A stretch of 33,181 bases of DNA, taken from positions 1 to 33,181 of the forward strand of contig JAJTCN010000067.1 of the NCBI GenBank assembly GCA_021323335.1, given 5' to 3'. The first letter of the stretch is position 1. The number at the start of each line of letters is the position of its first letter. Under the pieces are notes generated by a model. It did no database searches. It saw only the letters and a list, made by a program, of their open reading frames with translations, and was not told the origin of the DNA. The DNA is from Ramlibacter sp. GTDB taxonomy: Bacteria; Pseudomonadota; Gammaproteobacteria; Burkholderiales; Burkholderiaceae_C. Made by a program: the position numbers and the translations under genes. Below, one piece after another: positions 8,648 to 15,428 of the stretch.

Positions 8648-8653
8648 TACAAT
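8648..8653 (+). promoter_or_regulatory. -10 element upstream of lptA
   Basis: TACAAT lies directly after the dsbA terminator and 21 nt before the lptA ATG, which leaves room for a leader of roughly 15 nt. No convincing -35 sequence is seen. Confidence 0.5.
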
Positions 8654-8674
8654 CACAGCAAGATTCGTGCCTTT

Positions 8675-9301
8675 ATGAACCACACCCTCGCTTCCCTTCC
8701 GCTGCTGCTGGCCCTCGCGCTGTCCGCCCTGCCGGCGGCCGCCGAGAAAGCCGACCGCACCAAGCCGATGAACGTGGAAGCGGACTCGCTGAAATACGAC
8801 GACCTGCGCCAGACCAGCGTGTTCACCGGCAAGGTGGTGGTCACCAAGGGCTCCATCGTCATCCGCGGCGCCCGCGTCACGGTCAAGCAGGACCCCGAGG
8901 GCTACCAGTTCGGCACCGTCACGGCGGAGCCGGGCAAGCGCGCCTTCTTCCGGCAAAAGCGCGACAACGTCGACGAGTTCATCGAAGGCGAGGCCGACAC
9001 CATCGAATACGACGGCCGCGCCGACCGGGTGAAATTCATCGGCCGCGCCGAGTTGCGCCGCCTGCGCGGCGAGACGGTGAACGACGAGACCAGCGGCGCC
9101 GTCATCACCTACGACAACAGCAACGACCAGTTCTCGGTGGACGGCGCCGCTTCCGCGGGCGGTTCGCCCGCCAACCCGGGCGGCCGGGTGCGCGCCACCA
9201 TCGCGCCGCGCACCACGGCCTCCGCGCCGGCCGCGCCGCAGCCGTCCGGCCCCACGCCGCGCCTGCGCTCCTCCACCACGCTGCCTCCGGAGAGCCGTTG
9301 A
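8675..9301 (+). CDS. lptA: Lipopolysaccharide transport periplasmic protein LptA
   Basis: A 208-residue periplasmic protein with a cleavable signal peptide (MNHTLASLPLLLALALSALP, cut after an AAA-like site). An OstA/LptA beta-jellyroll follows: MNVEADSLKYDDLRQ, VFTGKVVVTKGSIVIRGARV, the YDGRADRVKFIGRAELRRL strand and a C-terminal Pro/Ala/Thr-rich tail. LptA oligomers bridge the inner-membrane LptBFGC complex to LptDE and shuttle LPS across the periplasm. The tail of about 45 residues beyond the jellyroll is low-complexity. The stop overlaps the lptB start by 1 nt (TGATG), so the two are translationally coupled. The usual upstream partner lptC is absent; dsbA and a terminator lie there instead. 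Confidence 0.93.
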   Translation: MNHTLASLPLLLALALSALPAAAEKADRTKPMNVEADSLKYDDLRQTSVFTGKVVVTKGSIVIRGARVTVKQDPEGYQFGTVTAEPGKRAFFRQKRDNVDEFIEGEADTIEYDGRADRVKFIGRAELRRLRGETVNDETSGAVITYDNSNDQFSVDGAASAGGSPANPGGRVRATIAPRTTASAPAAPQPSGPTPRLRSSTTLPPESR

Positions 9302-10089
9302 TGGGTGACACCGAGACCCTGCACGCGCAGCCGCCGGTGGCCGCATCGGCCAGCCGGCTGGAAGCGCGCCACCTGCGCAAGTCCTACGGCGGGCGCAAGG
9401 TGGTGCAGGACGTCTCGCTGGCGGTGGACAAGGGCGAGGTGGTCGGCCTGCTGGGACCCAACGGCGCCGGCAAGACGACGTCCTTCTACATGATCGTCGG
9501 CCTGGTGCGCGCCGACGGCGGCGAGATCTCCATCGACGGCAGCCCCGTGGAGCACATGCCGATCCACCGGCGCTCGCGCCTGGGCCTGTCCTACCTGCCG
9601 CAGGAGGCGTCGATCTTCCGCAAGCTGAACGTGCAGGACAACGTGCGCGCCGTGCTGGAACTGCAGCGCAACCCGGACGGCAGTTCGCTCACGCGCGCCG
9701 AGATCGAGCGGCGCCTCACGGCGCTGCTGCAGGACCTGCGGGTGGACCACCTGCGCGATTCCCCCGCGGTGGCGCTGTCCGGCGGCGAGCGCCGCCGCGT
9801 CGAGATCGCGCGCGCGCTGGCGACGCAGCCGCGCTTCATCCTGCTGGACGAGCCCTTCGCGGGCATCGACCCGATCGCGGTGATCGAGATCCAGCGCATC
9901 ATCAGCTTCCTCAAGTCGCGCGGCATCGGCGTGCTCATCACCGACCACAACGTGCGCGAGACGCTCGGCATCTGCGACCACGCCTACATCATCAGCGAGG
10001 GCACGGTGCTGGCGCAGGGCACGCCCGCCGAAATCGTGAACAACGCCGACGTGCGCCGGGTCTACCTCGGCGAGCACTTCCGCATGTAG
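9301..10089 (+). CDS. lptB: LPS export ABC transporter ATP-binding protein LptB
   Basis: A 262-residue ABC ATPase that powers extraction of LPS from the inner membrane with LptFGC. Walker A is GPNGAGKT (52-59), the signature LSGGERRRVEIARAL begins at 159, Walker B is FILLDEPFAGID (179-190) and the switch His is in TDHNVRET (216). The Q-loop segment LGLSYLPQEASIFRKL is diagnostic of LptB rather than a LivG-type ATPase. A ~20-residue N-terminal extension precedes the first conserved strand. It overlaps lptA by 1 nt and is followed 16 nt later by rpoN, the common proteobacterial order. Confidence 0.97.
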   Translation: MGDTETLHAQPPVAASASRLEARHLRKSYGGRKVVQDVSLAVDKGEVVGLLGPNGAGKTTSFYMIVGLVRADGGEISIDGSPVEHMPIHRRSRLGLSYLPQEASIFRKLNVQDNVRAVLELQRNPDGSSLTRAEIERRLTALLQDLRVDHLRDSPAVALSGGERRRVEIARALATQPRFILLDEPFAGIDPIAVIEIQRIISFLKSRGIGVLITDHNVRETLGICDHAYIISEGTVLAQGTPAEIVNNADVRRVYLGEHFRM

Positions 10090-10105
10090 GGACGCCCCCG
10101 GCAGT

Positions 10106-11671
10106 ATGAAACAGGGGCTCTCCCTTCGTGTCTCCCAGCATCTCGCGCTGACTCCCCAGCTGCAGCAGTCGATCCGGCTGCTGCAGTTGTCCACCCTGGA
10201 GCTGGGCCAGGAGATCCAGCAGATGCTGGACGAGAACCCGTTCCTCGACGTGCAGGCCGACGACACGCCGGACCAGTTCGGCCCCGCCGCGTCCGACACG
10301 CCGGCGCCAGCCTCCGAGGCGGAAGCGGCCTACGAATCCTTGCCGGGCGGGCAAGACGCGGCGCCGGTTTCGGCGAGCGAGGCGGAGCCGTCCGCCGACC
10401 CCGGCGACTTCGGCGACGACGCCGCACCCAGCTGGGAGGGCGACGGCAGCACCGAGACCGTGGCCGACGACGGCGAGTGGGGCGGCGAAGCGCCGGCCGC
10501 GCGCCGCAACGACACGGGCGACGGCGAGGTCGACGCCACGGAGCTCGCGCGCGGCAACGAGTCGCTGGCCTCCTGGCTGCACCGGCAGGCGCTTTCGCTG
10601 CGGCTGGACGAAGTGGACCGGGCCGCCCTGCGCTACCTGATCGAGTCGCTCAACGACGACGGCTACCTCGAGGACTCGCTGGAGTCCCTGGCCGCCGGCC
10701 TGGCACCCGCAGACCCGGAGCAGCAGGAGGAGCTGCAGCACCGCTTCACCGTGGCGCTGCGCCTGCTGCAGCGGCTGGACCCGCCCGGCGTCGGCGCGCG
10801 CAGCCTGGCCGAATGCCTGCTGCTGCAGCTGCGGGCCATGTCCGAGGAGACGCCGGACGACACGGCCTGCTGCGCGGCGATCAAGGTGTGCCAGCATCCG
10901 ATGGACCTGCTGGCCAAGCGTGACGTCAAGCGGCTGGCGGCCCTGACCGGCGAGGTCGAGCCCAACGTGAAGGCGGCCATCGGCCTGATCACGCGGCTGG
11001 AGCCCAAGCCGGGCCGCCGCTTCGTCGACGTCGAGCGGAACATCATCGTGCCCGACGTCCTCGTCACGCAGGTCGGCCGCGGCGGCCGGGTCAACTTCCG
11101 CGTCATGCTCAATCCCGACGTCATGCCGCGGCTGCGCGTGCACGACGTCTACGCCGGCGCGCTGAAGGCGCACAAGGGCGAAGGCCACCAGGCGCTGCAG
11201 CAGCGCCTGCAGGAGGCGCGCTGGTTCATCAAGAACATCCAGCAGCGCTTCGACACCATCCTGCGCGTGTCGACCGCCATCGTCGAGCGGCAGCGCAACT
11301 TCTTCGTGCACGGCGCGCTGGCGATGCGGCCGCTGGTGCTGCGCGAGATCGCCGACGAACTGGGCCTGCACGAGTCGACGATCTCGCGGGTGACGACGGC
11401 CAAGTACATGTCGACGCCGTTCGGCACCTTCGAGCTGAAGTACTTCTTCGGCTCCGCCTTGGGCACCGAAACCGGCGGCAATGCCTCGAGCACGGCCGTG
11501 CGCGCGCTGATCAGGCAGTTCGTCACCGCGGAAAGCAGCAAGAAGCCGCTGTCGGACAGCCAGATCTCCGAGATGCTCAAGGAGCAGGGCATCGAATGCG
11601 CGCGGCGCACCGTGGCCAAGTACCGCGAGGCGCTGCGCATCGCGCCCGCCAACCTCCGCAAGGAACTGTGA
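10106..11671 (+). CDS. rpoN: RNA polymerase sigma-54 factor
   Basis: Sigma-54 directs RNA polymerase to -24/-12 promoters and needs an AAA+ activator. At 521 residues it is slightly longer than usual because of the acidic linker. Region I (residues 3-45) is glutamine/leucine-rich: LALTPQLQQSIRLLQLSTLE. Region II (about 50-145) is an acidic Ala/Asp/Glu-rich stretch. The core-binding domain follows, with DPPGVGARSLAECL. The DNA-binding domain contains an HTH (LHESTISRVTTAKYM), and the RpoN box ARRTVAKYR lies at 499-507. The start is the first Met of the conserved region I; no clear Shine-Dalgarno precedes it, so it probably relies on readthrough from lptB. The stop overlaps the GTG start of the next gene. 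Confidence 0.97.
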   Translation: MKQGLSLRVSQHLALTPQLQQSIRLLQLSTLELGQEIQQMLDENPFLDVQADDTPDQFGPAASDTPAPASEAEAAYESLPGGQDAAPVSASEAEPSADPGDFGDDAAPSWEGDGSTETVADDGEWGGEAPAARRNDTGDGEVDATELARGNESLASWLHRQALSLRLDEVDRAALRYLIESLNDDGYLEDSLESLAAGLAPADPEQQEELQHRFTVALRLLQRLDPPGVGARSLAECLLLQLRAMSEETPDDTACCAAIKVCQHPMDLLAKRDVKRLAALTGEVEPNVKAAIGLITRLEPKPGRRFVDVERNIIVPDVLVTQVGRGGRVNFRVMLNPDVMPRLRVHDVYAGALKAHKGEGHQALQQRLQEARWFIKNIQQRFDTILRVSTAIVERQRNFFVHGALAMRPLVLREIADELGLHESTISRVTTAKYMSTPFGTFELKYFFGSALGTETGGNASSTAVRALIRQFVTAESSKKPLSDSQISEMLKEQGIECARRTVAKYREALRIAPANLRKEL

Positions 11672-12885
11672 ACACCATCCCCCTCTTCCTGCCCTGCGCC
11701 GCCGGCGTGGAGGCCTGGCTGGCCGACGAGGTGCAGCGCATCACCGGCACGGCCCCCGAGACGCTGCGCGGCGGCGTGCGCCTGCGCGCCGGCTGGGACG
11801 CCATGCTGCGCTTGAACCTGCACAGCCGCCTGGCCCAGCGCGTGCTGGTGCAGGTGGAGCACCGGCCCTATCGCGACGAGAACGACATCTACGCGGCGGC
11901 GGCCTCCGTGCCGTGGGAAGATTGGTTCACGCCGCGCGAGTCCTTCAAGATCGAGCTGACCTCGCACCAGAGCCCGCTCAAGAGCCTGAACTTCGCCGCG
12001 CTGAAGATCAAGGACGCGGTGGCGGACCGCTTTCGCGAGCGCGGCGGGGTGCGCCCCGACGTCGACACGCAGTGGCCGGCCGTGCGCGTGTTCGCCCACC
12101 TGTCGGCCGATGCGGTGACGCTGTACGTGGACACCTCGGGCGAGCCGCTGTTCAAGCGCGGCTGGCGCGAGGACAAGGGCGAGGCGCCGCTGAAGGAAAC
12201 GCTGGCCGCGGCGATGATCGCCGCCAGCGGCTGGGACGCCGCGACGCCGCTGTACGACCCCTGCTGCGGCAGCGGCACCATCGCCATCGAAGCCGCGCAG
12301 ATCGCCTGCAACATCGCCCCGGGGCTGATGCGGCGCTTCGGTTTCGAGCGGCTGCGGCCCTATTCGGCGGCGGACTGGGGCGCCCTGAAGGCGCAGGCGC
12401 AGGCGGCCCGCCGCGCGCCGACGGCGCCCATTTTCGGCAGCGACGTGGCTTTCCGGATGGTCGACTTCGCCCAGCGCAACGCCGAGCGGGCCGGCGTGGC
12501 GGAGGCCGTGCAGTTCCGCGGCGGCGACGCCCTGCAGCGCATGCCGCCGGCCGAAACGCCGGGCGTCATGCTGCTGAATCCGCCGTACGGCGAGCGGATC
12601 GAGGCCGCGGGCGTCGCCGGGCGCGGCCGCGGCGGCCGCGAGCAGGCGCAGATGGAGAACGCCGGCGATTTCTTCACCCAGCTCGCCTCGCACTGGAAAA
12701 AGAACTATGCCGGCTGGACGGCCTGGGTGCTGTCGCCCGACGCCAAGCTGCCAGGCCGCATGCGGCTGAAGGAATCCCGCCGCATCCCGATGTGGAACGG
12801 TCCCATCGAATGCCGGCTGTTCCGCTTCGACATGGTGGCGGGCTCGGCCCGCACGGCCCGGGGTCCCGATGCAGCTGGTGATTGA
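11668..12885 (+). CDS. THUMP-domain class I SAM-dependent RNA methyltransferase (RlmL N-terminal-like)
   Basis: A 405-residue methyltransferase related to the N-terminal m2G half of RlmL/YcbY, which modifies 23S rRNA guanine N2. Residues 1-150 contain a ferredoxin-like/THUMP RNA-binding region (FLPCAAGVEAWLADE to VFAHLSADAVTLYVDTSG). The SAM-binding motif is LYDPCCGSGTIAIEAA, and the catalytic motif is LLNPPYGERI. There is no second methyltransferase domain, unlike E. coli RlmL. The start is GTG in a GTGA overlap with the rpoN stop (11668-11671), and no other start lies between. The 3' end overlaps the PIN gene by 17 bp. The modified nucleotide is inferred by family resemblance. Confidence 0.88.
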   Translation: MNTIPLFLPCAAGVEAWLADEVQRITGTAPETLRGGVRLRAGWDAMLRLNLHSRLAQRVLVQVEHRPYRDENDIYAAAASVPWEDWFTPRESFKIELTSHQSPLKSLNFAALKIKDAVADRFRERGGVRPDVDTQWPAVRVFAHLSADAVTLYVDTSGEPLFKRGWREDKGEAPLKETLAAAMIAASGWDAATPLYDPCCGSGTIAIEAAQIACNIAPGLMRRFGFERLRPYSAADWGALKAQAQAARRAPTAPIFGSDVAFRMVDFAQRNAERAGVAEAVQFRGGDALQRMPPAETPGVMLLNPPYGERIEAAGVAGRGRGGREQAQMENAGDFFTQLASHWKKNYAGWTAWVLSPDAKLPGRMRLKESRRIPMWNGPIECRLFRFDMVAGSARTARGPDAAGD

Positions 12886-13315
12886 CACCAACGTGGTGCT
12901 GGACCTGCTGGTGTTCGGGGATCCCGGCGCCCGCCGGCTGCACGAAGGCCTGCAAGCGGGCTCGCTGCGCTGGCTGGCCACCGCCGCCATGCGCGAGGAA
13001 CTGGCGCGCGTGCTCGGCTATCCCAAGCTGGCCCCGCGCGTGGCCTTCCACCGCGGCAACGCCGACAGCGTGCTGCAGGACTTCGACCGCCACGCCCTGC
13101 TGGTCGAAGTTCCGCCCAAGGCCGGCCTCACCTGCGGCGACCCGGACGACCAGAAGTTCATCGACCTCGCCATCGCGCACCGCTGCGTCCTGTTGAGCAA
13201 GGACGACGAAGTGCTGCGCATGCGCAAGCGCCTGGCCCAGATGCAGGTGACCGCGGCCGCGACGCTGCCGGCCCATGTTCCCGCCGCGCAGGCTCCTGCC
13301 AACGGTAGCGCCTGA
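12869..13315 (+). CDS. PIN-domain protein (PIN_3/COG1569-like putative RNase)
   Basis: A 148-residue PIN-fold nuclease. The acidic metal-binding residues are in place: Asp6 in VIDTNVVLDLL, Glu44 in REELARVLGYPK, the DPDDQKFIDLA block (91-101) and Asp112-Asp113 in LLSKDDEVL. Such proteins are often annotated as toxins of toxin-antitoxin systems. No antitoxin gene is adjacent, and the start lies 17 bp inside the RNA-methyltransferase gene. The C-terminal 25 residues are Ala/Pro-rich. The overlap and missing antitoxin suggest a housekeeping RNA-processing role rather than a toxin (inference). Confidence 0.85.
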   Translation: MQLVIDTNVVLDLLVFGDPGARRLHEGLQAGSLRWLATAAMREELARVLGYPKLAPRVAFHRGNADSVLQDFDRHALLVEVPPKAGLTCGDPDDQKFIDLAIAHRCVLLSKDDEVLRMRKRLAQMQVTAAATLPAHVPAAQAPANGSA

Positions 13316-13367
13316 TTCCTACGTCCGCACCTAGCTGGTGCTGACGTTGCGGGATCGCCGGTGCGGT

Positions 13368-13389
13368 ACCTTGTGATCTCACACAAGGT
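13368..13389. promoter_or_regulatory. Perfect 8-bp inverted repeat upstream of the small zinc-motif gene
   Basis: ACCTTGTG (13368-13375) and CACAAGGT (13382-13389) flank a 6-nt spacer, ending 11 nt before the ATG at 13401. It could be an operator for a dimeric repressor or a 5' hairpin. There is no U-tract suggesting termination. The regulator is unknown. Confidence 0.4.
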
Positions 13390-13400
13390 TTACCCACGTC

Positions 13401-13613
13401 ATGTCCGCCACCAGCCTCGCACCCGTTTCGATCCACGACTTCCTGCCCGCCGTGGCCGCGGCCGCCCAGCCGGCGCACGAAGGCTGCGAGGAGTGCCTGG
13501 GTTCCGGCGGCTGGTATCGCTACGAGCCCGCGCTGGAGCCGTCGCCGGGCGTGCTGTACCTGTCCTGCCTCCAGTGCCGGGGCAGCGGCCGCAGCCTGTT
13601 TCCGCAATCCTGA
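13401..13613 (+). CDS. Small protein with paired CxxCxGxG zinc-finger motifs
   Basis: A 70-residue protein of unknown function. Residues 29-36 read CEECLGSG and 56-63 read CLQCRGSG. These are two copies of the CxxCxGxG knuckle that forms one zinc centre in the cysteine-rich domain of DnaJ. With exactly two knuckles about 24 residues apart, it could bind one zinc. The N-terminal 25 residues are Ala/Pro-rich and the protein has no J-domain. No strong Shine-Dalgarno is seen. The gene following 25 nt later probably belongs to the same unit. Codon use (G/C in third positions) fits a real gene. Confidence 0.68.
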   Translation: MSATSLAPVSIHDFLPAVAAAAQPAHEGCEECLGSGGWYRYEPALEPSPGVLYLSCLQCRGSGRSLFPQS

Positions 13614-13638
13614 GTCCATCGCCACAGGCAGCAACCCA

Positions 13639-13908
13639 GTGACCACCGACGACATCGCAGATCGCAACGCACGGCTGGTTCGCAACCTGCTCGCGCTGCG
13701 CATGGTGCTGTCGATGGACCAGATGCAGACCGGTCGCTGGAGCGACCGCATCGAGGAAATCGACGAGGAACTGGCGATCCTCGGCCACGACATGAAGTCC
13801 ACCACCGCCTGCGCGGCCGATGGCCTGCGCCGCACCTTCCTGCTGCCGCGCCTGGTGAGCCGTCGCAACCGCAACGCCCACCGCGCCCGCGTCATCCCCC
13901 AGGAGTAA
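13639..13908 (+). CDS. Hypothetical protein, 89 residues
   Basis: Not recognised. With a GTG start the protein is 89 residues: a likely helical N-terminal half (DRNARLVRNLLALRMVLSMD) rich in Arg, Leu and acidic residues, and a very basic C-terminus (RRNRNAHRARV). No signal peptide or membrane segment is visible. The ribosome site is weak, and an in-frame ATG at 13702 is an alternative, but it would remove the best-formed part of the helix. It follows the zinc-motif gene by 25 nt. Its 3' end overlaps the convergent cinA gene by 17 bp. Confidence 0.55.
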   Translation: MTTDDIADRNARLVRNLLALRMVLSMDQMQTGRWSDRIEEIDEELAILGHDMKSTTACAADGLRRTFLLPRLVSRRNRNAHRARVIPQE

Positions 13909-14386
13909 GCAGCTCCAGCAGTCGCCGCAGGGCATGCTGTACCGTCGCCGTGCGCACCGCGGCGCGGTCCCCGTCGAAGTGGCGCCGCTCGCTGCTGAGC
14001 CGGCCGTCCACCTGGAACCCGAACCACACCGTCCCCACCGGCTTTTCCGCGCTGCCGCCCGAAGGCCCGGCGACACCGGTGACGGCGACGCTGGCCTGGG
14101 CCAACGAATGGCGGATCGCACCGAAAGCCATGGCGCGCGCCACCACCTCGCTCACCGCCCCATGCTGCGCGATCAGGCCGGCGTCGACGCCCAGCGAGTC
14201 GACCTTGGCCTCGTTCGAATAGGTCACGAAGCCGCGCTCGAACCAGTTGCTGGAGCCGGCCAGGTCGGTGCAGGCGGCGGCGATCATGCCGCCGGTGCAG
14301 CTTTCCGCGGTGGCCAGCTTCCAGCCGCGCGCCAGCAGGACCCGCGCCACCTGTGCGCAAAGCTGCGAAGTCGTCGCGTCGGTCAT
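13892..14386 (-). CDS. CinA-family nicotinamide-nucleotide amidohydrolase
   Basis: A 164-residue stand-alone CinA C-terminal domain (PncC type), which hydrolyses the amide of nicotinamide mononucleotide to recycle the pyridine nucleotide. The diagnostic motifs are TAESCTGGMIAA near residue 27, GFVTYSNEAKVDSLGV and AVTGVAGPSGGSAEKPVGTVWFG. The N-terminal molybdopterin-binding-like domain of full CinA is absent, which is usual for PncC. The start overlaps the pgpA stop by 4 bp; thiL-pgpA-cinA neighbourhoods are common in betaproteobacteria. It is the last gene of a seven-gene minus-strand run and ends inside a convergent small gene. Confidence 0.93.
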   Translation of the reverse strand: MTDATTSQLCAQVARVLLARGWKLATAESCTGGMIAAACTDLAGSSNWFERGFVTYSNEAKVDSLGVDAGLIAQHGAVSEVVARAMAFGAIRHSLAQASVAVTGVAGPSGGSAEKPVGTVWFGFQVDGRLSSERRHFDGDRAAVRTATVQHALRRLLELLTPGG

Positions 14387-14919
14387 GCCCAGTGCCTCCA
14401 GAACGCCAGCACCAGCAGCGTGCAGAACGCCGCCACCAGGTCGTCCATCATGATCCCGAAGCCGCCCGCCCAGCCGCCGCCCTTGAAGTACCGGTCGGCC
14501 CAGCCCACCGGACCCGGCTTGGCCATGTCGAAGACCCGGAACAGCACGAAGGCCGCGGCCTGCGCCGCCAGCCCGGCCGGCATCAGCAGCCACAGCACGA
14601 TCCAGAAGCAGGCGACCTCGTCCCAGACGATGGCGCCGGGATCGGCGATGCGCATGTTGCGGGCGGTCACGGTGCAGGCCCACCAGCCCACCGGTACCGA
14701 CAGCGCGACGATGGTGCCCAGCAGCCACGGGCTCAGCCAGTGCTGCATCGCCACGTAGGCCAGCCAGGCCCACAGCGTGCCGCTGGTGCCCGGGGCTAGG
14801 GGGACCAGGCCGGAGCCGAAACCCAGGGCGATCAGGTGCGCCGGGTGCGAAAGCATGAAGCGCACCGACGGCCGGCGCGGCGGGGCCAAGGTGGGCTCGG
14901 CGAGGGTGGCGTCTGGCAT
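14383..14919 (-). CDS. pgpA: Phosphatidylglycerophosphatase A
   Basis: A 178-residue integral membrane phosphatase that removes phosphate from phosphatidylglycerophosphate, the last step to phosphatidylglycerol. Family motifs are GFGSGLVPLAPGTSGTLWAW, VWDEVACFWIVL and the C-terminal AKPGPVGWADRYFKGG with FGIMMDDLVAA; the Asp/Glu residues of these motifs form the Mg-dependent site. About four hydrophobic segments are present. The N-terminal 18 residues precede the conserved HPAHLIALGFGSG segment. It overlaps cinA by 4 bp (14383-14386) and lies 26 bp downstream of the nuclease gene. Confidence 0.94.
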   Translation of the reverse strand: MPDATLAEPTLAPPRRPSVRFMLSHPAHLIALGFGSGLVPLAPGTSGTLWAWLAYVAMQHWLSPWLLGTIVALSVPVGWWACTVTARNMRIADPGAIVWDEVACFWIVLWLLMPAGLAAQAAAFVLFRVFDMAKPGPVGWADRYFKGGGWAGGFGIMMDDLVAAFCTLLVLAFWRHWA

Positions 14920-14945
14920 CACCGCCGATGGTAGCGGGCCGCTGA

Positions 14946-15428
14946 TCACTGGCAGCGGCCGAAGCGCTTGCGAAAGCTGCGCGGCTCCAGTGCGCCGGGC
15001 GTGGACCACAGGCCGGCGCGTTCGGCCCGGGCCTGTCGTTCCAGCTTCGCATAGGGGCCGGGCCGGGCGCGGAAGCTCATGGACCACGCATAGCCGTGCC
15101 GCACCATCCAGCCGCCGACGTCCTGCTGGCGCAGGTCGATGCGGGCCAGCGCGCGGTCGTAGTCGTCGACGCCGCGCGTGCGCACGCGCACCGTTTCGTT
15201 CAGCACGCGGCGCGCGAGCGCCTGCTTCGCCTCGGGGCCGAAGCGCTGGCAACCCTCCGGCGCGTCGAGGTCCAGCAGCCGGATCTCCACCGGCGCGCCA
15301 CCCGCGGCGGGGCGGACCCACAGCGTGTCGCCGTCGGTGACATGGGTCACCTTGCCGCGGAAGACCGCGGCCTGGGCCACGGTGGCGCCGCAACAGGCGA
15401 GCAAAAGCAGCCAGGCGCGGACGTTCAC
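14946..15428 (-). CDS. Secreted staphylococcal-nuclease-like (SNase/TNase) protein
   Basis: A 160-residue thermonuclease-fold protein with a signal peptide (residues 1-20, ending AQA). The catalytic set of S. aureus nuclease is preserved: Ca-binding Asp32/Asp34 in TDGDTL, Arg50 and Asp55-Glu58 in IRLLDLDAPEG (spacing identical to Arg35/Asp40/Glu43), and a second Arg at 92 in DYDRALARI. It likely cuts DNA and RNA in the periplasm or outside the cell. The start is GTG in a 4-bp overlap with the thiL stop (15425-15428). An insertion between thiL and pgpA, which are often adjacent, suggests it joined this operon later (inference). Confidence 0.92.
   Translation of the reverse strand: MNVRAWLLLLACCGATVAQAAVFRGKVTHVTDGDTLWVRPAAGGAPVEIRLLDLDAPEGCQRFGPEAKQALARRVLNETVRVRTRGVDDYDRALARIDLRQQDVGGWMVRHGYAWSMSFRARPGPYAKLERQARAERAGLWSTPGALEPRSFRKRFGRCQ

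Noticed and set aside
12869-13315. PIN-domain gene as half of a toxin-antitoxin pair.
   Set aside because: No small antitoxin-like gene is adjacent on either side; the upstream gene is an RNA methyltransferase and the downstream one lies 85 bp away with an unrelated motif.
13370-13387. CRP/FNR-type operator in TGTGATCTCACA before the zinc-knuckle gene.
   Set aside because: The half-sites are only 2 nt apart, while CRP sites need 6 nt between TGTGA and TCACA. It is kept only as an unassigned palindrome.
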